Of a stretch of DNA of 58,229 nucleotides, positions 18,733 to 27,291 are shown piece by piece. The stretch is from an uncultured Eubacterium sp. GTDB taxonomy: Bacteria > Bacillota > Clostridia > Lachnospirales > Lachnospiraceae. The notes beneath the pieces were generated by a model. That model saw nothing but the letters and a program-made list of their open reading frames with translations, had not been told where the DNA came from and did not search any database. Within the stretch, counting starts at the first letter, position 1; each line of letters opens with the position of its first letter. Location of the stretch: positions 1 through 58,229 of the forward strand of contig CAJTZX010000023.1 in the NCBI GenBank assembly GCA_910584345.1, read 5' to 3'. Made by a program: the position numbers and the translations under genes.

Positions 18733-20073
18733 ATGGATTTATTTGATTATATGAGAGAACAAAATCTGAAAAAAGAATCTCCGCTTGCATCAAGGATGCG
18801 GCCTGTGACACTGGACGAGGTGGTTGGGCAGCGGCATATTATCGGGAAGGATAAGCTTTTGTACCGTGCCATACGTGCGGATAAGCTTAGCTCTGTCATT
18901 TTTTACGGCCCGCCTGGTACGGGAAAGACAACATTAGCCAGGGTGATTGCGAATACAACGAGTGCCCAATTTTTGCAGCTGAACGCGACTTCCTCAGGAA
19001 AAAAGGAAATGGAGGAGATGATTTGCCAGGCGAAAAATAACTATGGAATGTATGGAAAAAAGACGATTTTGTTTATTGACGAAATCCATCGTTTTCATAA
19101 AGGCCAGCAAGATTATCTGCTTCCGTTTGTGGAAGACGGCACAGTAATTTTGATCGGAGCTACGACAGAAAATCCTTATTTTGAAGTAAACGGAGCGCTT
19201 TTGTCAAGATCCGTAATTTTTGAACTGCATACGTTGTCGAAAGATGATATCCTGATACTGTTGCGCCGTGCTGTTTCAGATACGGAGAAAGGGCTTGGCT
19301 CTTATCGGGCAGTGCTGGAGGAAGAAGCGGCGCAGTTTTTGGCAGATGCGGCAAATGGAGATGCAAGGACTGCGCTTACGGCTATAGAGCTGGGGGTTTT
19401 GACGACAGAGCGCAGTGCGGATGGCTGGATTCATATTACGCCGGATGTTGCATCGGAATGTATTCAAAAACGTGCGATTCGTTATGATAAGTCCGGTGAT
19501 AATCATTATGATACGGTTTCTGCATTTATTAAAAGTATGAGAGGTTCAGATCCGGACGCAGCAGTCTATTATTTAGCCAGAATGCTGTATGCCGGAGAGG
19601 ATATCAGGTTTATTGCCAGAAGGATTATGATATGTGCTGCAGAAGATGTCGGGAATGCGGACCCGCAGGCGTTGCAGGTGGCAGTTGCCGCATCTTTGGC
19701 GGCAGAGCGTCTTGGAATGCCGGAGGCGCAGATCGTACTATCGCAGGCGGTTACGTATGTAGCAGGAGCGCCAAAGAGTAATGCATCCTGTGAAGCGGTC
19801 TTTCACGCAATGGAAGCAGTACGGACACTGAAAACGCCTCCGGTGCCGGCCCATCTGATGGATGCGCATTATCAATCAAGTGCAAAACTGGGTCGGGGAA
19901 GTGGCTATAAATATGCGCATGCATATCCAGATCATTATGCAGCACAGCAATATTTGCCGACAGGACTGGAGGATATGGCATTTTATCATCCGACGGACAA
20001 TGGATATGAAAAACAGATAAGTGCGTATCTTGCGCAGATCAGAGAATGGAAGAAAGACGGGCTGCATGATTAG
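18733..20073 (+). CDS. rarA: Replication-associated recombination protein A (RarA/MgsA) AAA ATPase
   Basis: A 446-residue clamp-loader-like AAA+ protein that acts at stalled replication forks. It has RPVTLDEVVGQ near the N-terminus, Walker A GPPGTGKTT, Walker B FIDEIHR, sensor 1 IGATTENP, and the C-terminal helical tetramerisation domain with YLARMLYAGED and AEDVGNADP. Length is typical. The start at 18733 follows GGAGG. The aminotransferase gene begins 35 bases downstream, so the two may be cotranscribed. Identification rests on several family-specific motifs and is firm. Confidence 0.95.
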   Translation: MDLFDYMREQNLKKESPLASRMRPVTLDEVVGQRHIIGKDKLLYRAIRADKLSSVIFYGPPGTGKTTLARVIANTTSAQFLQLNATSSGKKEMEEMICQAKNNYGMYGKKTILFIDEIHRFHKGQQDYLLPFVEDGTVILIGATTENPYFEVNGALLSRSVIFELHTLSKDDILILLRRAVSDTEKGLGSYRAVLEEEAAQFLADAANGDARTALTAIELGVLTTERSADGWIHITPDVASECIQKRAIRYDKSGDNHYDTVSAFIKSMRGSDPDAAVYYLARMLYAGEDIRFIARRIMICAAEDVGNADPQALQVAVAASLAAERLGMPEAQIVLSQAVTYVAGAPKSNASCEAVFHAMEAVRTLKTPPVPAHLMDAHYQSSAKLGRGSGYKYAHAYPDHYAAQQYLPTGLEDMAFYHPTDNGYEKQISAYLAQIREWKKDGLHD

Positions 20074-20108
20074 AGCCGGTAAACAAAATGAATCGCTGGG
20101 AGGATATT

Positions 20109-21395
20109 ATGAAGTCATATTTGGAAATGACACGTGAAGAATTATTGGCAGAAAAAAATGAGTTGGAAAAAGAGTTCCAAAACATAAAAGCGCTTTCTCT
20201 GGATTTAAATCTGACGAGAGGCAAACCGTCGCCGCATCAGCTGGATCTTTCTATGGGCATGTATGATATTATCAGCTCAAAGTCGATTTTGCGAACCGAA
20301 GCCGGTACAGACTGCAGAAATTATGGCAGTTTGGATGGAATCGACGAAGCAAAACGGCTTATGGCCGGATTTATGGACTGCAGAGAAGATCAGGTGATCG
20401 TTCATGGAAATGCAAGCCTTAGCATTATGTATGATACGATTGCAAGGGCTATGATCCATGGCGTATTAGGCTCTACGCCGTGGTGCAGACTGGACAAAGT
20501 AAAGTTTTTATGTCCGGTTCCGGGGTATGACCGGCATTTTGCGATTACCCAATATTTTGGGATTGAGATGATAAATGTTCCGATGACAAAGACAGGTCCG
20601 GATATGGATCTTGTGGAAAAGCTGGTGCAGGAAGATGCGTCAGTAAAAGGAATCTGGTGTGTACCGAAATATTCGAATCCGCAGGGAATTACATACGCAG
20701 ATGAAACCGTCCGACGCTTTGCAGCATTAAAGCCGGCAGCCCCGGATTTTCGGATTTATTGGGATAATGCGTATGCCGTCCATGATTTGTATGAAGATGA
20801 CAAAGACGAACTGCTGCCAATTATGCGGGAATGTGAAAAGGTTGGCAGCCAGGATATGGTTTATGAATTTTGTTCGACGTCCAAGGTAACGTTTTCCGGT
20901 GCAGGCATCTCGGCGATGGGGATGTCGGAAGCAAATCGCAATGATATGTTAAAGCAGATGTCCGTACAGACAATCGGACATGATAAAATTAAACAATGGA
21001 CGCATACGAGATATTTAAAAGATATGGATGGCGTTCGTGCGCATATGGCAAAACACGCCGCGATCATACGGCCGAAATTTGAGGCGGTAGATCAGATTTT
21101 ATCCAGGGAAATTGCACCGCGCAAAATTGGGACATGGGTAAAGCCAAAAGGGGGATATTTTATTTGCTTTGAAGCATTGGAAGGATGCGCTAAGGCGATT
21201 GTTAAAAAGGCAAAAGAAGCAGGCATCGAACTGACGGCGGCCGGAGCGCCGTTTCCATATCGGATAGATCCGAAGGATGCTACGATTCGCATAGCGCCGA
21301 CTTTTCCGGAACTTGAGGAAATGAAACAGGCAGCAAATGTATTTGCCTGCTGCGTGCGGCTGGTAAGTGTGGAGAAATTATTAACCTGTTGTTAA
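20109..21395 (+). CDS. Aspartate aminotransferase, type Ic-like (fold-type I PLP enzyme)
   Basis: A 428-residue PLP enzyme. An RGKPSP motif near the N-terminus and NYGSLDGIDEAKRL point to the subgroup Ic aspartate aminotransferases found in Actinobacteria and Clostridia. The cofactor region shows WCVPKYSNPQG, a YWDNAYAVHDL Asp-Tyr pair, and the PLP lysine in CSTSKVTFSGAGIS. It is expected to interconvert aspartate and oxaloacetate with 2-oxoglutarate. The C-terminal tail with CCVRLVSVEK is slightly irregular. The start at 20109 follows GGGAGG. It lies between rarA and a DUF2164 gene on the same strand. Confidence 0.85.
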   Translation: MKSYLEMTREELLAEKNELEKEFQNIKALSLDLNLTRGKPSPHQLDLSMGMYDIISSKSILRTEAGTDCRNYGSLDGIDEAKRLMAGFMDCREDQVIVHGNASLSIMYDTIARAMIHGVLGSTPWCRLDKVKFLCPVPGYDRHFAITQYFGIEMINVPMTKTGPDMDLVEKLVQEDASVKGIWCVPKYSNPQGITYADETVRRFAALKPAAPDFRIYWDNAYAVHDLYEDDKDELLPIMRECEKVGSQDMVYEFCSTSKVTFSGAGISAMGMSEANRNDMLKQMSVQTIGHDKIKQWTHTRYLKDMDGVRAHMAKHAAIIRPKFEAVDQILSREIAPRKIGTWVKPKGGYFICFEALEGCAKAIVKKAKEAGIELTAAGAPFPYRIDPKDATIRIAPTFPELEEMKQAANVFACCVRLVSVEKLLTCC

Positions 21396-21406
21396 GGAGA
21401 ATATGC

Positions 21407-21670
21407 ATGCGTCAAAGAAAGAAGATACCACAAATAACATTATCAGAGGAACAAAAAGAAACGCTGAGAAAGGAAATCAGGGAATTTTATCTGGATGAAC
21501 GGGGCGAGGAAATTGAGATCATTGAACAGATACAGCTGTTGGAGCTGTTTGAACAAAAGCTGGCGCCTGTCATTTATAATAAAGCATTAGACGATGTAAA
21601 AAAATGGTATGCACAAATGATGGATAATTTGGATGCGGATTATTATGCATTGTATAAAAATGAGAATTAG
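21407..21670 (+). CDS. DUF2164-like small protein
   Basis: An 87-residue protein, charged and mainly helical, with the YNKALDDVKKWY C-terminal pattern and the IREFYLDERGEEI centre that resemble DUF2164. No function is known for that family. The start at 21407 is supported by AAGGAGAA; it begins 11 bases after the aminotransferase stop, so it is probably the last gene of the rarA operon. Confidence 0.65.
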   Translation: MRQRKKIPQITLSEEQKETLRKEIREFYLDERGEEIEIIEQIQLLELFEQKLAPVIYNKALDDVKKWYAQMMDNLDADYYALYKNEN

Positions 21671-21748
21671 GGAATGGGTTTTCATGCAGCATGGATTTAA
21701 ACTGTTACAAATATCTAAAAAAAAATTCAATAAAGTTACGAATGCTAC

Positions 21749-21777
21749 TTGAAATTTTACAAAAGATTGGTTAAAAT
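21749..21777 (+). promoter_or_regulatory. Promoter of the gap-pgk-tpiA block
   Basis: TTGAAA (21749-21754) and TAAAAT (21772-21777) are separated by 17 bases. Just downstream, 21788-21804 carries an imperfect palindrome (TTGG...CCAA arms) that could be an operator. Confidence 0.65.
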
Positions 21778-21845
21778 AGGTAATAGCTTGGGTATATTAT
21801 CCAAATAGATAAAATAATTTAAATATGTTTAGGAGGAAATGAAAC

Positions 21846-22862
21846 ATGGCAGTAAGAGTAGCAATCAATGGTTTTGGCCGTATCGGCCGTCTTGCATTCA
21901 GACAGATGTTCGGAGCAGAAGGATATGAGGTAGTAGCAATCAATGACCTGACAAGCCCTAAAATGCTTGCGCATCTGTTAAAGTATGATTCTTCACAGGG
22001 CAAATACGAACTGGCTGATAAAGTATCTGCTGGTGAAGATTCCATTACAGTGGATGGCAAGGAAATCAAGATCTACGCATTCCCGGATGCAAACAATTGC
22101 CCATGGGGTGAATTGAAAGTTGACGTTGTACTGGAGTGCTCCGGTTTCTACACAAGCAAGGACAAAGCACAGGCTCATATCAATGCCGGCGCACGTAAGG
22201 TTGTTATCTCTGCGCCTGCAGGAAAAGACCTTCCAACTATCGTGTTCAATACAAACCATGAGACATTGAAAGCTTCTGACACAATTATCTCAGCAGCTTC
22301 CTGTACAACAAACTGCCTGGCACCGATGGCTGATGCACTTAACAAATATGCTCCGATTCAGTCTGGTATCATGGTAACGATTCATGCTTATACAGGTGAT
22401 CAGATGACACTTGATGGCCCACAGAGAAAAGGCGATCTGAGACGTTCTCGTGCAGCAGCAGTAAATATTGTTCCTAACTCTACAGGCGCTGCAAAAGCTA
22501 TCGGCCTTGTTATTCCAGAATTAAACGGCAAATTAATCGGCTCTGCACAGCGTGTACCGACCCCTACAGGCTCTACAACTATTTTAACAGCAGTTGTAAA
22601 TAAAGCCGACGTTACAGTAGAAGGCATCAATGAAGCTATGAAAGCAGCAGCAAATGAATCTTTCGGATATAACGAAGATGAAATCGTATCTTCTGATATC
22701 GTAGGTATGAGATTTGGTTCTCTGTTTGACGCTACACAGACAATGGTAAGCAAGATTTCTGACGATCAGTACGAAGTACAGGTAGTATCTTGGTATGACA
22801 ATGAGAATTCTTATACTTCTCAGATGGTTCGTACGATTAAATATTTCTCAGAGTTAGCATAA
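21846..22862 (+). CDS. gap: Glyceraldehyde-3-phosphate dehydrogenase, type I
   Basis: Oxidises glyceraldehyde-3-phosphate to 1,3-bisphosphoglycerate with NAD. The 338-residue protein has the Rossmann start INGFGRIGRLAFR, the catalytic Cys in SAASCTTNCLAP, HAYTGDQ, and WYDNENSYTSQM at the C-terminus. Length is as expected. A strong AGGAGG precedes the ATG. It is the first gene of the glycolytic block gap-pgk-tpiA, with a hairpin between gap and pgk that may partly uncouple its higher expression. Confidence 0.98.
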   Translation: MAVRVAINGFGRIGRLAFRQMFGAEGYEVVAINDLTSPKMLAHLLKYDSSQGKYELADKVSAGEDSITVDGKEIKIYAFPDANNCPWGELKVDVVLECSGFYTSKDKAQAHINAGARKVVISAPAGKDLPTIVFNTNHETLKASDTIISAASCTTNCLAPMADALNKYAPIQSGIMVTIHAYTGDQMTLDGPQRKGDLRRSRAAAVNIVPNSTGAAKAIGLVIPELNGKLIGSAQRVPTPTGSTTILTAVVNKADVTVEGINEAMKAAANESFGYNEDEIVSSDIVGMRFGSLFDATQTMVSKISDDQYEVQVVSWYDNENSYTSQMVRTIKYFSELA

Positions 22863-22912
22863 TTTCGAGTATGTATTAGGTACCCGGATACAATTGACAG
22901 GAAAGACTCAAC

Positions 22913-22944
22913 AAAGGGTCCGGTCTTATGGACCGGACCCTTTT
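22913..22944 (+). terminator. Intercistronic hairpin between gap and pgk
   Basis: A 12-bp GC-rich stem (22914-22925 with 22931-22942) with a 5-base loop is followed by only four T residues. It may be a leaky terminator or a stabiliser of gap mRNA, letting gap be expressed above pgk. Confidence 0.65.
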
Positions 22945-22973
22945 ATGTAAAATCAAATTTGGAGGAAAGACAC

Positions 22974-24182
22974 ATGGGTTTAAATAAAAAGTCAGTAGAT
23001 GACATCAATGTAGCAGGCAAAAAAGTTCTTTGCAGATGTGATTTTAACGTACCGTTAAAAGAAGGAAAAATTACAGATGAGAATCGTCTTGTAGCAGCGC
23101 TTCCTACGATTAAGAAGCTGATTGCTGACGGCGGAAAAGTGATTCTTTGCTCTCACCTTGGCAAGCCGAAGGGCGAACCGAAGCCGGAATTATCACTTGC
23201 TCCGGTAGCTCAGAGACTTTCTGAATTATTAGGACAGGAAGTAAAGTTTGCAGCTGACAACGAAGTAGTAGGCGCAAATGCAAAGGCAGCTGTGGAAGCT
23301 ATGAAAGACGGCGATGTAATCTTACTGGAGAATACCCGTTACCGCAAGGAAGAAACAAAAAATGGCGAGGAATTCAGCAAAGATCTGGCTTCTTTATGTG
23401 ATGTGTTTGTAAACGATGCATTTGGTACTGCTCACAGAGCACATTGTTCGAACGTAGGTGTAGCACAGCTTGTAGATACGGCAGTTGTTGGATACTTAAT
23501 GCAGAAAGAGATTGATTTCTTAGGAAATGCTGTAGAAAATCCGGTACGTCCGTTTGTAGCGATTCTGGGTGGTGCAAAAGTAGCAGATAAATTAAATGTT
23601 ATTGACAACTTATTGGAAAAATGCGATACGCTCATTATCGGCGGCGGTATGGCATATACATTTTTAAAAGCGCAGGGCAATGAGATCGGAACATCTCTTG
23701 TAGATGATTCTAAAGTAGATTATTGTAAAGAAATGATCGCAAAAGCAGAAAAGCTTGGCAAAAAATTATTGCTTCCAGTAGACGCTGTTACGATCAAAGA
23801 TTTCCCGAATCCAATTGATGCTCCGGTAGAGACAGAAGTATATGATTCTACGGCAATGCCTGCAGACAGACAAGGCTGCGATATTGGACCAAAGACACAG
23901 GAATTATTTGCAGATGCAGTAAAATCCGCAAAAACTGTTGTATGGAACGGACCAATGGGTGTATTTGAAAATCCGACATTGGCAGAAGGCACCATTGCAG
24001 TAGCAAAAGCGCTTGCTGAGACAGATGCAACAACTATTATTGGCGGCGGCGATTCCGCAGCAGCAGTAAATACGCTTGGCTTTGGCGACAAGATGTCTCA
24101 TATTTCTACAGGCGGTGGCGCTTCTTTGGAATTCCTGGAAGGAAAAGAACTGCCGGGTGTAGCTGCAGCAAATGATAAATAA
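22974..24182 (+). CDS. pgk: Phosphoglycerate kinase
   Basis: Makes ATP from 1,3-bisphosphoglycerate and ADP. The 402-residue protein shows CRCDFNVPL near the N-terminus, the substrate-binding HLGKPKG, LLENTRYRKEE, DAFGTAHRAH, and the nucleotide-binding GGGDSAAAV and STGGGASLEFLEG. Length is normal. The start at 22974 follows GGAGG; an in-frame ATG 15 bases earlier overlaps that site and is unlikely. It is followed by tpiA after 39 bases. Confidence 0.98.
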   Translation: MGLNKKSVDDINVAGKKVLCRCDFNVPLKEGKITDENRLVAALPTIKKLIADGGKVILCSHLGKPKGEPKPELSLAPVAQRLSELLGQEVKFAADNEVVGANAKAAVEAMKDGDVILLENTRYRKEETKNGEEFSKDLASLCDVFVNDAFGTAHRAHCSNVGVAQLVDTAVVGYLMQKEIDFLGNAVENPVRPFVAILGGAKVADKLNVIDNLLEKCDTLIIGGGMAYTFLKAQGNEIGTSLVDDSKVDYCKEMIAKAEKLGKKLLLPVDAVTIKDFPNPIDAPVETEVYDSTAMPADRQGCDIGPKTQELFADAVKSAKTVVWNGPMGVFENPTLAEGTIAVAKALAETDATTIIGGGDSAAAVNTLGFGDKMSHISTGGGASLEFLEGKELPGVAAANDK

Positions 24183-24221
24183 ATAGAGCTAATATAAAAG
24201 AAGAGCAAAGAGGGATAGATC

Positions 24222-24971
24222 ATGGCAAGAAAAAAGATTGTAGCCGGCAACTGGAAAATGAACATGACTCCAAGTCAGGCTGTAAAATTAGTAGAAGAAT
24301 TAAAACCGTTAGTAGCAAGCGATGATGTAGAAGTTGTATATTGCGTGCCTGCAATCGATATCGTACCGGTTGTAGAAGCTGTAAAAGGTACAAACGTTGC
24401 GGTCGGCGCAGAAAATATGTATTACGAAGATAAAGGCGCTTACACAGGCGAGATTTCAGCTGAAATGCTTGTGGATGCAGGTGTAAAATATGTGATTATT
24501 GGTCATTCTGAGAGACGCGATTATTTCAAAGAGTGTGACTGCATGTTAAATAAAAAAGTGAAAAAAGCGCTGGAAAATAATCTGACGCCGATTCTTTGCT
24601 GCGGAGAAACATTAGAACAGAGAGAAATGGGGATTACGCTGGATTGGATTCGTATGCAGATTAAGTCTGACTTAAAAGATATTACAGCAAAACAGGTTGC
24701 TTCTATGGTAATTGCTTATGAACCAATCTGGGCAATCGGTACAGGCAAGACAGCAACGTCTGACCAGGCACAGGAAGTATGCGGCGCTATCCGCGCATGT
24801 ATCGCTGAAATGTATGATAAAGAGACAGCAGATGCCGTACGTATTCAATATGGCGGTTCTGTAAATGCTGCAAATGCAGCGGAATTATTTGGCAAGCCGG
24901 ATATTGACGGCGGGCTTGTCGGCGGAGCAAGCTTAAAGGCTGATTTTGGCAAGATTGTGAATTATAAATAA
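24222..24971 (+). CDS. tpiA: Triosephosphate isomerase
   Basis: Interconverts dihydroxyacetone phosphate and glyceraldehyde-3-phosphate. The 249-residue TIM barrel carries GNWKMNMT (catalytic Lys), IGHSERRDYF (catalytic His), AYEPIWAIGTGKTA (catalytic Glu and loop 6) and the phosphate-binding YGGSV and GGLVGGASL. It is the last gene of the gap-pgk-tpiA block and ends at a strong terminator. gpmI and eno, which often follow in Clostridia, are absent here. Confidence 0.98.
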   Translation: MARKKIVAGNWKMNMTPSQAVKLVEELKPLVASDDVEVVYCVPAIDIVPVVEAVKGTNVAVGAENMYYEDKGAYTGEISAEMLVDAGVKYVIIGHSERRDYFKECDCMLNKKVKKALENNLTPILCCGETLEQREMGITLDWIRMQIKSDLKDITAKQVASMVIAYEPIWAIGTGKTATSDQAQEVCGAIRACIAEMYDKETADAVRIQYGGSVNAANAAELFGKPDIDGGLVGGASLKADFGKIVNYK

Positions 24972-25002
24972 AAGAAATTGAATATCAAAATGTCATCAGT
25001 GA

Positions 25003-25047
25003 AAACTCGCTTTAACGGATAAACTGTCGTTAAAGCGAGTTTTTTTA
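25003..25047 (+). terminator. Rho-independent terminator of gap-pgk-tpiA
   Basis: A 15-bp near-perfect stem (25003-25017 with 25028-25042) with a 10-base loop leads into a run of seven T. It lies 31 bases after the tpiA stop. Confidence 0.9.
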
Positions 25048-25084
25048 TAATGAAGAAGGAAGAAGTTTTTACAGCAGCAGACAA

Positions 25085-25112
25085 AAAAATCTGCCGCTGG
25101 CAGATTTTTTGC
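25085..25112 (-). terminator. Terminator hairpin, probably for the cold-shock gene
   Basis: A 12-bp stem (25085-25096 with 25100-25110) flanked by A-run and T-run can terminate both strands. It is the only terminator downstream of the minus-strand csp gene. Confidence 0.65.
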
Positions 25113-25229
25113 TGTGAAATAATCAAATTCTGTATGTCAAATATGCATGTATAATTTAAAAATCTATATATCACATCATAATGTACATTTGAAAACCGTT
25201 TATTGATTAATGCACATTTTTCCGTTTAA

Positions 25230-25433
25230 CTACTTAATTACAGTTACATTGGTAGCCTGCGGTCCTTTTGCACCATCAGTTACTTCAAATTCTACAGAAG
25301 CGCCTTCTTCTAAAGACTTAAAGCCTTCCATGTTAAGACCGGAAAAGTGTACGAATACATCTTTGCCTTCTTCATCTGTAATGAAACCATAACCTTTCTG
25401 ATTGTTAAACCATTTTACTGTACCCTTATTCAT
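25230..25433 (-). CDS. Cold-shock domain protein (CspA family)
   Basis: A 67-residue single OB-fold RNA chaperone. RNP1 reads KGYGFI and RNP2 reads VFVHF; the N-terminus MNKGTVKWFN is typical. It binds single-stranded nucleic acids and prevents RNA secondary structure, often after cold shock or in stationary phase. The ATG follows GGAGG. Its 5' leader carries an unusual tandem array of self-complementary CAGCTG units (25455-25508), which could fold and control translation, as in cold-shock mRNAs. Confidence 0.95.
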   Translation of the reverse strand: MNKGTVKWFNNQKGYGFITDEEGKDVFVHFSGLNMEGFKSLEEGASVEFEVTDGAKGPQATNVTVIK

Positions 25434-25454
25434 GACAGTACCTCCACATCATAC

Positions 25455-25508
25455 TAGCTGTTTCCAGCTGATTAACTGTTTTCAGCTGATCTTCAGCTGA
25501 ATAGCTGT
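25455..25508 (-). repeat. Tandem CAGCTG-containing repeats in the csp leader
   Basis: CAGCTGA occurs at 25465, 25483 and 25494, with AGCTG at 25456 and 25503. Two of the units form an 18-bp tandem repeat. CAGCTG is its own reverse complement, so the leader RNA can form several alternative small hairpins. Confidence 0.7.
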
Positions 25509-25583
25509 ATCCCAGCCAATGGACTGTTTACAGCCTACGCTAAGGATAGCATATGAAAAAAGAAATGTAAAGCAAAAAAGAGG

Positions 25584-26087
25584 TCAAATTTCCGAAAAAA
25601 CGATGTTATTTCGTTTTAAGAAATTTATTGTAAACTTTTCCCATTCTTTTTCGAAACTTTTGTCCGGAATAAACACACGATAGGATACGCCGGTAGTAAG
25701 CATCAGATATTCATTTTGATACAAAATATTGAGACAGACACCTGAGATATCTGCAAGGGAGATCATCGTACCGGAAGCCTGAATCGTATTTTTTAAATTA
25801 GACGGAGAGAGCATTAGCACAAATTTAAAATAAGTCGGCGCGAAGCGCCCTTTGATGAGCTCAAAAAAAACAGGGCGCAGCCTGCCATAAGGCATATAAG
25901 TAAGATCGGTAAGCTGCTGATTGGACAACTCGTCTTTGGAATAAAAAGATTCGTTCAGTCTGCCATCGATATGGTAGGTTACGGCTGTATGCACTGAGGC
26001 TTCTGAGAGCAGAAAATTGTCAAAGATGTCGCTTCGCAGTAATAAATTCATAAATTCTTTTTTTTCGGTCAGCTGAAATGCCTTCAT
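25584..26087 (-). CDS. Hypothetical protein, DUF5721-like
   Basis: A 167-residue soluble protein starting MKAFQLTEKKEFMN. It resembles a Lachnospiraceae-type family I know as DUF5721, with conserved VTYHIDG and PYGRLRPVFFELIKG; this match is from memory and moderate. No catalytic motif, signal peptide or membrane segment is visible. The ATG is preceded by AGGAGG. It stands alone between csp and a divergent acetyltransferase. The function is unknown. Confidence 0.65.
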   Translation of the reverse strand: MKAFQLTEKKEFMNLLLRSDIFDNFLLSEASVHTAVTYHIDGRLNESFYSKDELSNQQLTDLTYMPYGRLRPVFFELIKGRFAPTYFKFVLMLSPSNLKNTIQASGTMISLADISGVCLNILYQNEYLMLTTGVSYRVFIPDKSFEKEWEKFTINFLKRNNIVFSEI

Positions 26088-26313
26088 ATGTAAATCCTCC
26101 TGAAATGGTGTGTATAGAAAGAACAGATGGTAGTTTCTGTTTGGATGTATGATGGGATGGAATATTATTATTTTATCACATGTGCAGGTATAATTCTATG
26201 ATAGATTGCGTGAAACATATGATACAATATTGAAAAAAGAATATCCGATTTTGATAGACTTTTCATATAAAATCTGATATGGTTGAGAAAATAAAAAAAG
26301 GAGACAGAATGAA

Positions 26314-26934
26314 ATGAGTGAAATGAAAGAAAAACTACATACTGGAGAACTTTATTTGCCAGGAGATGCATCCATTATGGAAGAACAGATGGTTTATCAG
26401 GATAGGCTGTGTGAATATAATCTGACGAAACCGTCTGAGACAGAAAAAAGAGCCTCTATGCTAAAAGAAATGCTGGGTGATTGTGGAGAAGGCGTATATA
26501 TTGAAGCACCGTTTTACGCAAATTTTGGCGGACATCACTGCCATTTTGGAAATATGGTTTATGCTAATTATCATCTTACCTGTGTGGATGATACTCATAT
26601 TTATATTGGCGATTATACGATGATCGGGCCAAATGTTACGATTGCAACAGCAGGGCATCCGATACTGCCGCAGTTAAGAGAACAGCTATACCAGTATAAT
26701 ATGCCGGTTACCATAGGCAGAAATTGTTGGCTTGGAGCAGGTGTAGTGATTATGCCTGGCGTTACGGTTGGTGACAACACGGTGATTGGAGCCGGCAGCA
26801 TAGTGACGAAAGATATTCCAGCAAATGTAGTTGCAGTTGGAAATCCATGCAGAGTTTTACGGGAAATTGGGGAACATGATAAAAATTATTATTATAAAGA
26901 TAAAAAGATTCCTTCCGGGATCCAGATGAAATAG
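26314..26934 (+). CDS. Maltose/galactoside O-acetyltransferase-like hexapeptide enzyme
   Basis: A 206-residue left-handed beta-helix acyltransferase. It has the Maa/LacA N-terminal domain (MSEMKEKLHTGELY), ANFGGHHCHFGNMVYANY, the catalytic His region TAGHPI, and hexapeptide repeats such as IGRNCWLGAGVVIMPGV followed by IGAGSIVTKDI. It transfers acetyl from acetyl-CoA to sugars or related acceptors. The ATG follows AAGGAGA. Twenty-seven bases after its stop lies a broken small gene. It is the last ordinary gene before the AT-rich island. Confidence 0.9.
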   Translation: MSEMKEKLHTGELYLPGDASIMEEQMVYQDRLCEYNLTKPSETEKRASMLKEMLGDCGEGVYIEAPFYANFGGHHCHFGNMVYANYHLTCVDDTHIYIGDYTMIGPNVTIATAGHPILPQLREQLYQYNMPVTIGRNCWLGAGVVIMPGVTVGDNTVIGAGSIVTKDIPANVVAVGNPCRVLREIGEHDKNYYYKDKKIPSGIQMK

Positions 26935-26961
26935 AATAGAATTAGATATGGAGGACGAAGC

Positions 26962-27111
26962 GTGTTAGCTGAATAGCATGAACGCAGTGACAGCCATGAG
27001 CCTGAACATCTGGGAGCATATATCGAAGAAGCAAAGCAACTGTTGAAAGGTTTGGGTTATCGGTTTTTTTGTACGTTTGAACAGATGAGGCCGATTTATC
27101 ATAGACTGTGA
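26962..27111 (+). pseudogene. Broken small gene with intact ribosome site and an early stop
   Basis: GGAGGA precedes a GTG at 26962. The frame hits TAG after four codons, then runs open for 45 codons to 27111 (readable stretch EHLGAYIEEAKQLLKGLG). I do not recognise the product. The intact ribosome site plus early stop suggests a recently inactivated or truncated gene at the edge of the AT-rich island. The alternative is chance. Confidence 0.4.
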
Positions 27112-27182
27112 TTGCCTTAATCTTTGTTGAAATAAAAAATCAGTTTCAGAACATTTTGAAGCTAAAATTCGTTATAAAAATA

Positions 27183-27211
27183 TTGTGAAAAAAAGTGATT
27201 AATGATATAAT
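27183..27211 (+). promoter_or_regulatory. Promoter of the two-component system in the peptide island
   Basis: TTGTGA (27183-27188), a 17-base spacer and TATAAT (27206-27211) with an extended TG motif. It lies about 80 bases before the response regulator start. Confidence 0.65.
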
Positions 27212-27291
27212 TACAAAAGCAAGCAGAAATATGTAAAATTTCGTATGCATAATGTTAACTTTTATTTGTTGCAGTATTTGGAGGGAGAATT

